Source of the DNA: Hyphomicrobiales bacterium
GTDB lineage: Bacteria; Pseudomonadota; Alphaproteobacteria; Rhizobiales; Rhizobiaceae
Assembly (NCBI GenBank): GCA_021775415.1
Contig: JAJFHV010000008.1
Coordinates: 163,719-227,718, forward strand
Length of the DNA stretch: 64,000 nt
Direction of reading: 5' to 3'
Positions 53,825-62,072 of the stretch are shown one piece after another (positions within the stretch are counted from its first letter, which is position 1; each line of letters starts with the position of its first letter). A program made the position numbers and the translations under genes. The notes below the pieces were generated by a model. The model made no database searches and had not been told where the DNA came from. It saw nothing but the letters and a program-made list of their open reading frames with translations.

Positions 53825-55246
53825 TCACAACACTTCGAACCAGGTCGCCATACCTGCGGCTTGGTGTTCAAGCATATGGCAGTGCATCATCCATTTTCCA
53901 GGATTTTCCGCGACAAATGCGATCTCCACAGTCTCATCACGTTCCAACAAGACCGTATCCCTAAAGGCATGTTTTTCATAATCGCCCATAGCTACGGAAC
54001 CCCGGTCGCGGGAGAGAATCCTAAAATGATGTCCATGCAAGTGGATCGAATGTGGCCATGCCGTTTCATTAAGCAATTTTAGCTTGATGGTTTCGCCACG
54101 CCTTGCCGAGAAGAATGCCTGCTCAGGCATTCCCGCAACCCCGTTGAACGCCCAGAGTTGTTGATGTTTTGTGGCAAGCTCACGACCACCCATTTTCTGT
54201 CCCTTGTAGATACCGGATGTCAGAAACCGCATCGCACCGCCGGACATTTCAAGTTCAAGTACTCGTGCATTTGACAACTCCGGTTCAGGCACGGAATTGT
54301 TCTTGAGTGTGACGGGCAATTTTGCGGAGCTGTGCGTTGCTTTTCCTTGGCCGCAGACAAGATATCCAGCAACCAGACGGTCATTGTTGCTGGTTTCCAG
54401 TATTGCTATTTCATCCCCTTCTCTCCCGTTGATATCCAGCACCAGATCAGCGCGTTGTGCTGGTGCGAGGGTTATGCCATCTCCTCCCAGCTTCGTTTCA
54501 GGAATGGGCTGGCCATCCAAGGCAATCAAACTGGTTTCCTGATTAGCCAGGGAAAAGCGCATGATGCGGGCATTCGACGTGTTGATGAATCGCAGGCGAA
54601 CCCGTTCACCTGCTATTACTTCCAATCGTTCATATGGTTTGCCATTGAGCGTTAAAACATTCCCCAACCTGCCTTCATGTGACCAGTCATGCATACTTTG
54701 AAAAGACGCTTCGTGAATTGAGCCATCGTTTTCCAGGCGCCAATCATCAGCAACAATCGGATAATCCCGATCAAACTGACCCTCTTCGGCATCACCCTCA
54801 ACGATCAAGGTTCCGTACAGCCCCCGGGCCAATTGCTCCCACGTTTTGTTGTGAGGGTGATACCAGTAGGTCCCGGCGTCTGGCGGGGTAAATCGATACA
54901 CGAAGCGTTCACCGGGCTGGATGGGAACTTGTGTTAATCCCGCGACACCATCCATGGCATTATCAATCCTGATGCCGTGCCAATGAATGGTTGTGGGATG
55001 TTCAAGCTGGTTAAAGACCTCGATGCTTACTTCCTCGCCCTTCTTTGTTCGAACTACCGGACCGGGTACCAATCCATTGTAAGCCCAAACGGCGGTCTGC
55101 TTGCCGCCATCTTCAAGAAGAACAGCTTTTGATGCCATTGGGGCGATTTTGTAGGAGAGCTTTTCACTGGCAGCAAATAGTGGCGCTGATGCCGCCATTG
55201 CGAGCACACCCGATGAACCGGCAAGAAATCGGCGACGTGTAAACAT
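53825..55246 (-). CDS. Multicopper oxidase (CueO-like), Tat-exported
   Basis: A 473-residue periplasmic laccase-type enzyme. Tat signal MFTRRRFLAGSSGVLAMAAS, then the four copper-ligand motifs HWHGIRIDN, YWYHPHNKTW, HSIHLHGHHFRIL and the C-terminal HCHMLEHQAAGM (type 1 copper with axial Met). The methionine-rich insert of E. coli CueO is absent. It should oxidise Cu(I) or other substrates with O2. The start is the ATG at 55246 with ACGGGAATTG upstream. A CueR-type promoter stands about 60 bases before the gene, which argues strongly for a copper-tolerance role. Confidence 0.92.
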   Translation of the reverse strand: MFTRRRFLAGSSGVLAMAASAPLFAASEKLSYKIAPMASKAVLLEDGGKQTAVWAYNGLVPGPVVRTKKGEEVSIEVFNQLEHPTTIHWHGIRIDNAMDGVAGLTQVPIQPGERFVYRFTPPDAGTYWYHPHNKTWEQLARGLYGTLIVEGDAEEGQFDRDYPIVADDWRLENDGSIHEASFQSMHDWSHEGRLGNVLTLNGKPYERLEVIAGERVRLRFINTSNARIMRFSLANQETSLIALDGQPIPETKLGGDGITLAPAQRADLVLDINGREGDEIAILETSNNDRLVAGYLVCGQGKATHSSAKLPVTLKNNSVPEPELSNARVLELEMSGGAMRFLTSGIYKGQKMGGRELATKHQQLWAFNGVAGMPEQAFFSARRGETIKLKLLNETAWPHSIHLHGHHFRILSRDRGSVAMGDYEKHAFRDTVLLERDETVEIAFVAENPGKWMMHCHMLEHQAAGMATWFEVL

Positions 55247-55309
55247 TTTCAATTCCCGTTGCACATTGCGAACTGTCCAAAAGCAATATTTGCTAGGCTA
55301 GCCCCTATC

Positions 55310-55340
55310 AGTATCGACCTTCCAGCAACGGGAAGGTCAA
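55310..55340 (-). promoter_or_regulatory. CueR/MerR-type promoter of the multicopper oxidase gene
   Basis: On the minus strand TTGACC (-35, 55335-55340) and GATACT (-10, 55310-55315) are separated by 19 bp, the over-long spacing of MerR-family promoters. The spacer holds a perfect 8-bp dyad, GACCTTCC-N7-GGAAGGTC (55316-55338), matching the CueR copA/cueO operator. CueR itself is not in the window. Confidence 0.85.
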
Positions 55341-55344
55341 TGAA

Positions 55345-55801
55345 CTTGAGTAAAATGATTTACTTACTCAGACACAATCCCGGATTCATTTTCTCCGACA
55401 CCAAAGTCTACGAAGCGCTGACATTGCAAGCAAGAATATCCGAGATAACAGATTATTGGATAACCTCCGCATTGAGTCATTAGCGGACATTCACCCAACG
55501 GGTTACAGTTGGTCAGAAAATTGAGGTTAGGTTGCAATGTTGATAAAAACAAAGAGCGCGGATAGCCTCCGAAAGTGGGCATCCCGCTCGAAATTTTCAA
55601 AACTGTTTTGTAACAATATCAATCATTAGATCTTGATTTGAATATTTGACCTGTCGGGTTGGTTAGCTCTGTGCGGTATCAACTAATTGTTATTGAAGTT
55701 TTTTCCTGTTTCAGATGCATATGGTTGTGATGCAGAATATGACTGAAGCACAAGACCGGATGCGGGTTAACAAATTCTGACGCTGACCTGAAAGACCGAC
55801 C
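55345..55801. other. Gene-free region between multicopper oxidase and YeeE/YedE transporter
   Basis: About 450 bases with no credible gene. It contains a copy of the dispersed palindrome (55462-55492) and, at its right end, the promoter region of the YeeE/YedE gene. Short frames here have no start signals. Confidence 0.5.
55462..55492 (+). repeat. Dispersed palindromic repeat, copy 1
   Basis: AACCTCCGC, a 12-base middle part and AGCGGACATT. It is an imperfect inverted repeat of the AATGTCCGCT/AGCGGACATT type found five more times between here and the window end. Confidence 0.6.
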
Positions 55802-57001
55802 ATGACTGTCAATGCCACGAATGCGATCAGGCCATCTCAAAACTGGCCTGTAATCAGCGCGACACTTATTCTGTGTGTGCTCGTAATTCTTGCTGGCAGT
55901 ATTGCCGGACAAAAGCAGGCACTGGCGGTCTTGATCGGTGGTCTGGCAGGGTTTTCGCTTTATCATGCCTCCTTCGGGTTTACAGCTGCATGGCGAAGAG
56001 TTTTTGCCGAAGGGCGGGGCACGGGGCTTCGGTACCAGTTCCTGTTGATAATCCTGACATGTGCAATTTCCTTTCCGCTAATTGCCTATGGCAGTAACTA
56101 TGGAATACCAGCGAGGGGCTTCGTACTCCCGATTGGTATGGGAATGCTGTTTGGATCGTTTGTCTTCGGGTTTGGCATGCAGTTTGGCGGCGGGTGTGGC
56201 TCAGGTACTTTGTTTGTGGCGGGCGGTGGCTCAACACGCATGTGCATAACCCTGTTGTTTTTTGTGATTGGTTCCCTGCTTGGCACGATGCACCTTAATT
56301 GGTGGAATGCAATTGCCTTTCCCCAGTTCGTGCAAGATGGCCTGGGAGTGGGAAACAAGTTCAGCTACGGCATGATCAGTAATTTGGGTCCGGGAATTGC
56401 GTTCGGAGTGCTCGTTCTGATCCTTGGTTTGTTAGGTCTTTGGACCGCATGGCATGAAAAGCGTGTTCATGGTGAGTTTGAACCACCACGAAAAACGGAA
56501 TCATATATTCAAGGACCCTGGTCACCGCTTGCGGGTGCGGTTGCTCTCGCGATTGTCGGCATACTGACACTTGTTATTGTTGGGCGTCCCTGGGGCGTTA
56601 CCTGGGCTTTTGCGCTATGGGGTGCAAAAGGTGCCAACCTGTTGGGCGTTGATGTTCTGAGTTGGCCGTTCTGGACAGGCTGGAAAGCCAATGCGGTTGA
56701 GAACAGCGTATTCAAGGATACGACATCAGTAATGAATTTCGGAATACTGGCTGGTGCGTTAGCGGCTGCCGGACTGGCTGCAAAATTCAAACCGCTCTGG
56801 ACATTGTCGCGCATAGATATCGGTACCGCTGTATTTGGTGGTCTGCTGATGGGATATGGCGCACGCCTGGCATACGGATGTAACATTGGCGCGTATCTTG
56901 GAGGACTTGTTTCGGGAAGCGCGCATGGTTGGGCATGGGCATTTATGGCCTTTGCAGGAAGCTCTTTGGCTGTAGTGGCCAAACGGAGAATGGGAATTTG
57001 A
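55802..57001 (+). CDS. YeeE/YedE family (TsuA-like) sulfur transport protein
   Basis: A 399-residue polytopic protein, about ten helices, in two homologous halves. Each half carries the conserved cysteine motif (GMQFGGGCGSGTLFVAGGG and ARLAYGCNIGAYLGGLVSGS), which in TsuA forms the thiosulfate path. Thiosulfate or another sulfur-oxyanion is the likely substrate. The TsuB (SirA-like) partner is absent; a DUF302 protein gene follows 22 bases downstream and is probably cotranscribed. Confidence 0.88.
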   Translation: MTVNATNAIRPSQNWPVISATLILCVLVILAGSIAGQKQALAVLIGGLAGFSLYHASFGFTAAWRRVFAEGRGTGLRYQFLLIILTCAISFPLIAYGSNYGIPARGFVLPIGMGMLFGSFVFGFGMQFGGGCGSGTLFVAGGGSTRMCITLLFFVIGSLLGTMHLNWWNAIAFPQFVQDGLGVGNKFSYGMISNLGPGIAFGVLVLILGLLGLWTAWHEKRVHGEFEPPRKTESYIQGPWSPLAGAVALAIVGILTLVIVGRPWGVTWAFALWGAKGANLLGVDVLSWPFWTGWKANAVENSVFKDTTSVMNFGILAGALAAAGLAAKFKPLWTLSRIDIGTAVFGGLLMGYGARLAYGCNIGAYLGGLVSGSAHGWAWAFMAFAGSSLAVVAKRRMGI

Positions 57002-57023
57002 AACTTCAAATGGGAGAAAAACT

Positions 57024-57509
57024 ATGAAGAAATTACTTGCCGCTACGGGCATGGCGTTGGTGCTTGGCGTATCCTCTATGGGCCTCGCACTTGCAGAGAC
57101 TTTCCAACGCGAAGGCTGGGTTTCGATGGAAACCAAACACGCGTTTGCTGATTTAAACAAAAAACTCACTGCTGCAATCAAAGCAAACAAGATGGGCAGG
57201 GTGAACACTGCGAGTGCATCCGGTGGCGCCAAGAAGCGTGGGGTGACCATTCCTGGCAATCGTGTTGTCGGAGTCTACAACAACGTATTTGCGGTACGTA
57301 TGCTTGAATCGAACAAAGCTGCAGGCATGGAGGCTCCAATCATTTTCTATCTGACCGAGAATGTAGATGGAACGACTGCGCTTTCCTACAAGAAACCTAG
57401 CTTTGTCTTTGCACCTTATTATGCAGATTCAACGCCTGATCTAGAGGTGATGGCTGAAGAGCTTGATGTGATATTTGCCAAGATTGCTGCAGATGCAGCT
57501 GCTGACTAG
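57024..57509 (+). CDS. Exported DUF302-like protein
   Basis: A 161-residue protein with a signal peptide (MKKLLAATGMALVLGVSSMGLALA) and a mature domain resembling DUF302 (FADLNKKLTAAIKANKMGRV, VVGVYNNVFAVRMLESN, PIIFYLTENVDGTTALSYKKPSFVFAPY). DUF302 proteins occur with sulfur and redox systems, with unknown function. GGGAGAAAAACT precedes the ATG. It probably works with the YeeE/YedE transporter. A strong GC-rich hairpin (TCCTCG...CGAGGA, 57521-57553) follows the stop codon. Confidence 0.78.
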   Translation: MKKLLAATGMALVLGVSSMGLALAETFQREGWVSMETKHAFADLNKKLTAAIKANKMGRVNTASASGGAKKRGVTIPGNRVVGVYNNVFAVRMLESNKAAGMEAPIIFYLTENVDGTTALSYKKPSFVFAPYYADSTPDLEVMAEELDVIFAKIAADAAAD

Positions 57510-57520
57510 GCTGTTTTGTA

Positions 57521-57553
57521 TCCTCGTCCTCCAGCAAGCTTAGGGGGCGAGGA
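57521..57553 (+). terminator. GC-rich hairpin after the DUF302 gene
   Basis: TCCTCGTCC and GGCGAGGA can pair (57521-57529 with 57546-57553, one bulged base). It lies 12 bases after the stop. There is no T run, so termination efficiency is uncertain. Confidence 0.4.
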
Positions 57554-57585
57554 CTTAAAGCGACCATTCTAAATTTGGTTATCGT

Positions 57586-57616
57586 GATGTCTGCCTTGTT
57601 TCCAAACGCGGACATT
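57586..57616 (+). repeat. Dispersed palindromic repeat, copy 2
   Basis: GATGTCTGCC, a 12-base middle and GCGGACATT. Upstream of the TIGR02466 gene. Confidence 0.65.
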
Positions 57617-57703
57617 CGTTCGACCAGCATCAACTATTGCTTTGGGCACCAAACCCATATTTACACTCTCGCTGTTAGATGCACGTTGGGTTATGAACAG
57701 CAT

Positions 57704-58324
57704 ATGTCAAAAATTACTTCTTTATTCGTAACCCGCCTTTACCGTGCCGACCTATCTGAATTTGGCAAGGCACCTGATGCACAAGAACTTGAAGCTACTT
57801 GCTTGTCTATTGCAGAGGATGATGCGGCTGGGCAGAAGTGGTGCGAGAAAAACGATTTTCCCGGTTATACGAGTTATGCCTCTTTGGATGATCTGGGATG
57901 GCGGTTTCCGATCTTCAAGGACTTGGTGAAATCGCTTGATAAACATGTGGCAGAATTTGCCAAGGACCTCCAATTTAATCTGGACGGCAAGAAGATTAAG
58001 CTGGATTCCATTTGGATTAACATCTTGCCCGAGGGCGGTATTCATACCTCGCATTTGCACCCCCATAGCGTCATCAGTGGCACGACCTATGTTGCGATTC
58101 CCAAGGATGCGAGTGCGATCAAGTTTGAAGATCCGCGCCTTGCCATGATGATGGCGGCACCGGCGCGCAAAGCCAATGCCCGCGAAGAAATGCGCAATTT
58201 TATTTATGTGGAACCTGAGGTTGGTGACGTCCTGCTTTGGGAAAGCTGGCTACGCCACGAAGTACCAATAAACAAGGCCGAGGAAGAACGCATCAGCGTC
58301 AGTTTCAATTACGGCTGGGAATGA
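57704..58324 (+). CDS. TIGR02466 family putative 2-oxoglutarate/Fe(II) oxygenase
   Basis: A 206-residue cytoplasmic protein. The segment GGIHTSHLHPHSVISGTTYVAIP supplies the iron-binding histidines and the turn typical of TIGR02466, and WLRHEVPIN...RISVSFNYGWE supplies the third histidine and the 2-oxoglutarate-binding arginine. The substrate is unknown. ATG 57704 is chosen because upstream codons run into the palindromic repeat; an 'AACAGCAT' stretch is all that precedes it. Confidence 0.78.
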   Translation: MSKITSLFVTRLYRADLSEFGKAPDAQELEATCLSIAEDDAAGQKWCEKNDFPGYTSYASLDDLGWRFPIFKDLVKSLDKHVAEFAKDLQFNLDGKKIKLDSIWINILPEGGIHTSHLHPHSVISGTTYVAIPKDASAIKFEDPRLAMMMAAPARKANAREEMRNFIYVEPEVGDVLLWESWLRHEVPINKAEEERISVSFNYGWE

Positions 58325-58387
58325 TGGCGAACCGGTCTTGCGCACGACTATACTTATTAAATGGGGAGAGATTGGAAGGGGGAAGTG

Positions 58388-58418
58388 AATGTCTGCTTTA
58401 CGCCCCTGAGCGGACTCT
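58388..58418 (+). repeat. Dispersed palindromic repeat, copy 3
   Basis: AATGTCTGCT, TTACGCCCCTG and AGCGGACTCT. The right arm has diverged at two positions. It is the first of two adjacent copies after the TIGR02466 gene. Confidence 0.6.
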
Positions 58419-58433
58419 TTGTCACAAATTTAC

Positions 58434-58463
58434 AATGTCTGCTTTGTGCCAATAGCGGACATT
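58434..58463 (+). repeat. Dispersed palindromic repeat, copy 4
   Basis: AATGTCTGCT (58434-58443), TTGTGCCAAT and AGCGGACATT (58454-58463). The arms pair with one G-T, making it the best-preserved copy in the window. It is 16 bases after copy 3. Confidence 0.75.
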
Positions 58464-58494
58464 GGAGCCAACGAGTGCTCTGCTTCCAAAGCGG

Positions 58495-59028
58495 TTATTT
58501 GGCAAACCACATTCTCACAAGTAGGTCGTCTTTCTTTAACCAATGGTGATAAAGCGCCGCACCCACGTGTATTACAAATAGCACAAGGATCAGGCGTGCC
58601 CCAATGCCGTGGGGGATTCGGGGTAGATAATCCCAGAAATCAGGAAGTGCCGAAGCCTCGCCGCCAAAAATGATTGGCCCAGCACCAGAGAGCACCATCA
58701 TCCCGATACCGCTTGCTGCCATCCCGAGTATCACAACATAGAATAGAAAATGTACAGTTCGTGATGAACGGTCTTGCCAAGTTGGCATTGGCATTGAGGC
58801 TGGTTTCTTATCCGCAAACCACCACCACCCGACTCTCCCCAAGGTTAGCAATAGTATCGCTATACCTAGAGGTAAATGTAGGCGTAAAATCCCTGCTTTG
58901 GCGGCTGAGTCTTCTATTCCAGCTGCACGAAAGCCGGACCCTATCAAAACGACGATCAACAAGGCGCTCAGCCAATGAATGGTTACAGCGACGGTGCCAT
59001 AGTGATCTGTTGTGCTTTTTAGAGCCAT
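58495..59028 (-). CDS. Cytochrome b561 family protein
   Basis: A 177-residue membrane protein with four helices and heme-ligand histidines in the b561 order: AVTIHWLSALLIV, LHLPLGIAILLLTLGRV, RTVHFLFYVVILGM and LVLFVIHVGAALYHHWL. It transfers electrons between quinol or a periplasmic donor and a redox partner, often superoxide or small electron carriers. It lies 11 bases downstream of the ABM gene, in one operon under probable MarR control. Confidence 0.88.
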   Translation of the reverse strand: MALKSTTDHYGTVAVTIHWLSALLIVVLIGSGFRAAGIEDSAAKAGILRLHLPLGIAILLLTLGRVGWWWFADKKPASMPMPTWQDRSSRTVHFLFYVVILGMAASGIGMMVLSGAGPIIFGGEASALPDFWDYLPRIPHGIGARLILVLFVIHVGAALYHHWLKKDDLLVRMWFAK

Positions 59029-59039
59029 CTTGCCAACTC

Positions 59040-59438
59040 CTAGTTGCGAATAACATCATAAAGTTGGGGCGCAGAGCTAACGCCATCAACAAGGGGTAAG
59101 TCTGGCAACGCCCGCATTTTTGTCGTTGCCGCCTTGAAGGTTTCGATGCTCTCCCATTCGGCAACGTTAATTAGTTGGTATTGCGCATCAGGCGTAATGG
59201 ACTGGTGTAGTTTCGTAGATATGTAGCCAGGTTGCCGTGCAAGAAAATCGCGACCCGCCTCCCACAACACAATCGCTTCCTCCACCTTGCCTTCTGGCAC
59301 AGTAAACGGGTTTATCAAAATAACTGAGGTTCTCTCGGTCATGGTCTTTTCTCCTTCTTCGGCTTGAATGTTGAATGTCACGAGGAACGCTGTAACGACT
59401 ACGGCAAACACGTGCAAAATTGGCTTCATATTGATCAT
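59040..59438 (-). CDS. Antibiotic biosynthesis monooxygenase (ABM) family protein, possible dual start
   Basis: A 132-residue protein. The C-terminal 95 residues form an ABM/dimeric alpha-beta barrel domain (SVILINPFTVPEGKVEEAIVLW, YQLINVAEWESIETFKAA). From the ATG at 59438 it begins with a signal peptide ending NIQA, with AGGAG eight bases upstream. A second in-frame ATG at 59342 (MTERTSV) has its own AAGGAG and would give a cytosolic form. ABM proteins oxidise quinol-like or aromatic compounds without a cofactor. It is divergent from the MarR gene. Confidence 0.8.
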   Translation of the reverse strand: MINMKPILHVFAVVVTAFLVTFNIQAEEGEKTMTERTSVILINPFTVPEGKVEEAIVLWEAGRDFLARQPGYISTKLHQSITPDAQYQLINVAEWESIETFKAATTKMRALPDLPLVDGVSSAPQLYDVIRN

Positions 59439-59476
59439 GTTGCTTACTCCTAGTATGCTCATTTAAATTGGTGTCA

Positions 59477-59525
59477 TGTTGTCAATTCGGCATCACGTTT
59501 AATATTTTTGACAACACGTTGTCAA
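59477..59525. promoter_or_regulatory. MarR operator region
   Basis: TTGACAAC-AC-GTTGTCAA (59508-59525) is a perfect 8-bp dyad with a 2-base spacer, the typical size of a MarR site. A further half, TGTTGTCAA (59477-59485), pairs with TTGACAACA. Both lie between the divergent ABM and MarR start codons, so one repressor dimer could control both promoters. Confidence 0.75.
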
Positions 59526-59543
59526 TGCCGAATGGAGATTTCC

Positions 59544-60014
59544 GTGTCAAAAGAACAACGGACTGAAGCAGGAGAAGCGGTAACGGCGCTGATATTGGAT
59601 GTGTTTAAACTGAATGGTCGATTGCTTATCGCTGGTGATAGGCTCGTTGCCGAGTTGGGTTTAACGAGCGCTCGGTGGCAAGTTCTCGGAGTCATTGCTT
59701 ACGCAGAGCGACCAGAGTCTGTGGCATGGCATGCACGCACCATGGGACTTCACAGACAAGGCATCCAACGCATCGTCAATGAGTTGAAAACGGAAGGGAT
59801 TGTTGAATTTCAGACAAACCCGCACCATAAACGAGCACATCTGGTTCTTCTAACAACAAAAGGCCAACAGCTCTATGAAGCTGCCATTGCAATACAAGCG
59901 CCATGGGTAAACGCTCTCGCTAGCCAACTGAAGACAAATGAAATCGCAACGACCAGAAGTGTGATTGAAAAGTTGAAGACTCGTCTCGAGGAAGAGAACG
60001 AAAGTTCTACGTGA
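59544..60014 (+). CDS. MarR family transcriptional regulator
   Basis: A 156-residue winged-helix repressor. The DNA-binding core reads LTSARWQVLGVIAYAERPESVAWHARTMGLHRQGIQRIVNELKTEGIVEF, followed by the wing (HHKRAHLVLLTTKG) and the C-terminal dimerisation helix. GTG at 59544 is preferred because GGAG is well placed before it; starts further upstream would run through the operator palindrome. It probably represses itself and the divergent ABM-cytochrome b561 operon, responding to a phenolic or oxidant ligand. The ligand is unknown. Confidence 0.87.
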   Translation: MSKEQRTEAGEAVTALILDVFKLNGRLLIAGDRLVAELGLTSARWQVLGVIAYAERPESVAWHARTMGLHRQGIQRIVNELKTEGIVEFQTNPHHKRAHLVLLTTKGQQLYEAAIAIQAPWVNALASQLKTNEIATTRSVIEKLKTRLEEENESST

Positions 60015-60038
60015 AATGTTTGATTAGAGTTTTCTCTG

Positions 60039-60068
60039 AACGTCCGCTTTGGGTCAGAAGCGGACATT
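60039..60068 (+). repeat. Dispersed palindromic repeat, copy 5
   Basis: AACGTCCGCTT (60039-60049), GGGTCAG and AAGCGGACATT (60058-60068). Located between the MarR gene and the convergent rmuC gene. Confidence 0.7.
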
Positions 60069-60098
60069 GGGCACAAGGTATCGGACACACCCCAGCCC

Positions 60099-61313
60099 TC
60101 ACTCCACCGCTTTTAGCTTCGGTTTTCCACTCGCCTCCGCACTCTCCACAGCTTTCGGTTCTTCGAACTCCAGATCGGTGATCCGGTTGCCGCGTTTGGT
60201 CACCTTGTCCGTGGAAGTCAGGATCAAGTCCACATCCTTTTGCGCCTGACTAAAATGCGTTGAGAGCTTGTGAACCCGCTCGTCCAGCCGCGAGACATCC
60301 TCCATCAGCCGGATAACCTCGCCCTGAATGAGATGCGCCTGTTCGCGCATCCGCGTGTCTTTCAAGACGGACTGGATCACCTGTATCGACAGCATCAGCA
60401 GCGATGGTGAAACAATTACCACCCGAGCCCGGTGGGCTTTTTTGACCAGCCCTTCAAAATTCTCATGGATTTCGGCAAACACGGATTCTGACGGTACAAA
60501 CATAAAGCCCGTATCCTGCGTTTCGCCCTGAATGAGATATTTCTCCGAAATGTCCTTGATATGGACTTCCACATCGCGGCGGAATTGCTGGCTGGCTGCC
60601 TTCGTATCTTCCGGTGTTTCGGCCTTGCGGATACGGTTCCAGCTTTCGAGTGGAAACTTCGCGTCAATCACCAGCGGCGGCGTATCGTTCGGCATCTTGA
60701 TCATGCAGTCGGGCCGCGAACCGTTTTCAAGCGTTGGCTGGAACTCGTAAGCACCCATCGGCAAACCATCTTGCACGATCTGTTGCATTCGCGCTTCACC
60801 AAACGCTCCACGCGTCTGCTTGTTGGAGAGGATGTTTTGAAGTTCCACCACCTGACCTGCAAGATCGGTAATGTTGGTCTGTGCCGTATCAATCACCGCG
60901 AGGCGCTCCTGCAGTTTCGCGAGGCTCTCTTGGGTGTTTTTGGTGGTCTCGGTAATCGACTGGCCGATGCGCCCGGTCATGCCCTCAAGCCGCTCATTGA
61001 CGACGCGCACCATGTCGCCCTGTCGGGTCGAGAAAATCTCGCTCATTGTCTGCATCCGGCCGGTAAGCTCATTTTGACTGGCAACAAGCTCCGCCATGCG
61101 GGTCTCTGCTTCGCGGGCACGCTCAAGTGCAGCTGCCTCGTTTGCTGCCCGGCGTTGGGAATTGCGCCACGAGAGGATGAAAAACAGGATAATCAGCGCA
61201 AACAGGGCAAGTATCACCGCGCCCAGCACCTGGCCGAGCGTGAATGTCTTGTCGCCAAACTGCATCGCCGTTTGTGAGAAAACCGACGCTAAATCAAAGG
61301 ATGTTTCATTCAT
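60099..61313 (-). CDS. rmuC: DNA recombination protein RmuC
   Basis: A 404-residue protein with one N-terminal membrane helix (TLGQVLGAVILALFALIILFFILSW), a coiled coil (residues about 45-140) and the RmuC nuclease-like domain (GAFGEARMQQIVQDGLP, PLVIDAKFPLESW, GFMFVPSESVFAEIHE, VIVSPSLLMLSIQVIQ). RmuC limits recombination between inverted repeats and acts in defence against damaged or foreign DNA. ATG 61313 has GGGG upstream; the longer frame is not supported. Divergent from def, the usual Hyphomicrobiales arrangement. Confidence 0.93.
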   Translation of the reverse strand: MNETSFDLASVFSQTAMQFGDKTFTLGQVLGAVILALFALIILFFILSWRNSQRRAANEAAALERAREAETRMAELVASQNELTGRMQTMSEIFSTRQGDMVRVVNERLEGMTGRIGQSITETTKNTQESLAKLQERLAVIDTAQTNITDLAGQVVELQNILSNKQTRGAFGEARMQQIVQDGLPMGAYEFQPTLENGSRPDCMIKMPNDTPPLVIDAKFPLESWNRIRKAETPEDTKAASQQFRRDVEVHIKDISEKYLIQGETQDTGFMFVPSESVFAEIHENFEGLVKKAHRARVVIVSPSLLMLSIQVIQSVLKDTRMREQAHLIQGEVIRLMEDVSRLDERVHKLSTHFSQAQKDVDLILTSTDKVTKRGNRITDLEFEEPKAVESAEASGKPKLKAVE

Positions 61314-61474
61314 GGGGTAGACTTTAGCCGATTCCTTCGGCAGTAAAAAGAACAAAACGAGAATATCTTGAAATTTCCTTCACGCGACTTGGTTGACGCT
61401 GATTAAGGGATTGCCTATCTCAGGCGGGACTTAATTTCTTGGGTCTTAGTTTCTTGGCAAGTGTGGCGCGTTCA

Positions 61475-62068
61475 ATGAGCCTTTTGGAAATCATCAAAAT
61501 ACCCGATCCGATCCTGCGCGAGGTGTCAAAACCGGTTGAGCAGGTGAATGATGAGGTGCGCAAGCTGCTCGATAACATGCTGGAGACCATGTATGACGCG
61601 CCGGGTATTGGCCTTGCTGGCATCCAGATTGGCGTGCCGCTGCGGGTCGTTACCGTTGATTGCGCAAAACGTACAGATGATGAATGCGAGGCGGTGGATG
61701 AGAATGCGGAAGAAACCAAAAAACCGGAGCCGGAGCCTGATCCAATATTTCTGATCAATCCGGAAATTGTCTCTCTTTTGGATAAATCTTCGGTCTATGA
61801 AGAGGGCTGTCTTTCAATTCCGGAATATTATGCCGATGTGGAGCGTCCTGCCGGTTGCACCGTTAAATACATCGACCGTGATGGCAAAGAGCAGCTTCTT
61901 GCGGCAACCGGCATATTGTCGACTTGCCTGCAGCACGAGATTGATCATCTCAACGGCACGCTGTTCATTGACCATATCTCGAAGTTAAAGCGCGACATGG
62001 TGGTCAAGAAATTCACCAAGATCTCCAAGCAGTCGGGCAAGTCGCCTAACAAACGCATGGTAGGGTAA
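61475..62068 (+). CDS. def: Peptide deformylase with acidic insertion
   Basis: A 197-residue metalloenzyme that removes N-terminal formyl groups from nascent proteins. All three motifs are present: [10 protein letters not shown] (residues 45-54), [10 protein letters not shown] (Cys112 as metal ligand) and QHEIDHLNG (His154, Glu155, His158). Between residues 66 and 90 there is an acidic, Pro/Glu/Lys-rich insert ([20 protein letters not shown]) not found in typical enzymes. It starts the def-fmt-truA operon; fmt follows after 4 bases. Confidence 0.94.
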   Translation: MSLLEIIKIPDPILREVSKPVEQVNDEVRKLLDNMLETMYDAPGIGLAGIQIGVPLRVVTVDCAKRTDDECEAVDENAEETKKPEPEPDPIFLINPEIVSLLDKSSVYEEGCLSIPEYYADVERPAGCTVKYIDRDGKEQLLAATGILSTCLQHEIDHLNGTLFIDHISKLKRDMVVKKFTKISKQSGKSPNKRMVG

Positions 62069-62072
62069 GGCT

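Noticed and set aside
60561..61277. A 238-codon open frame on the plus strand inside rmuC
   Set aside because: It is fully antisense to a well-recognised gene, has no family features, and long antisense frames are common opposite coding sequence of this composition.
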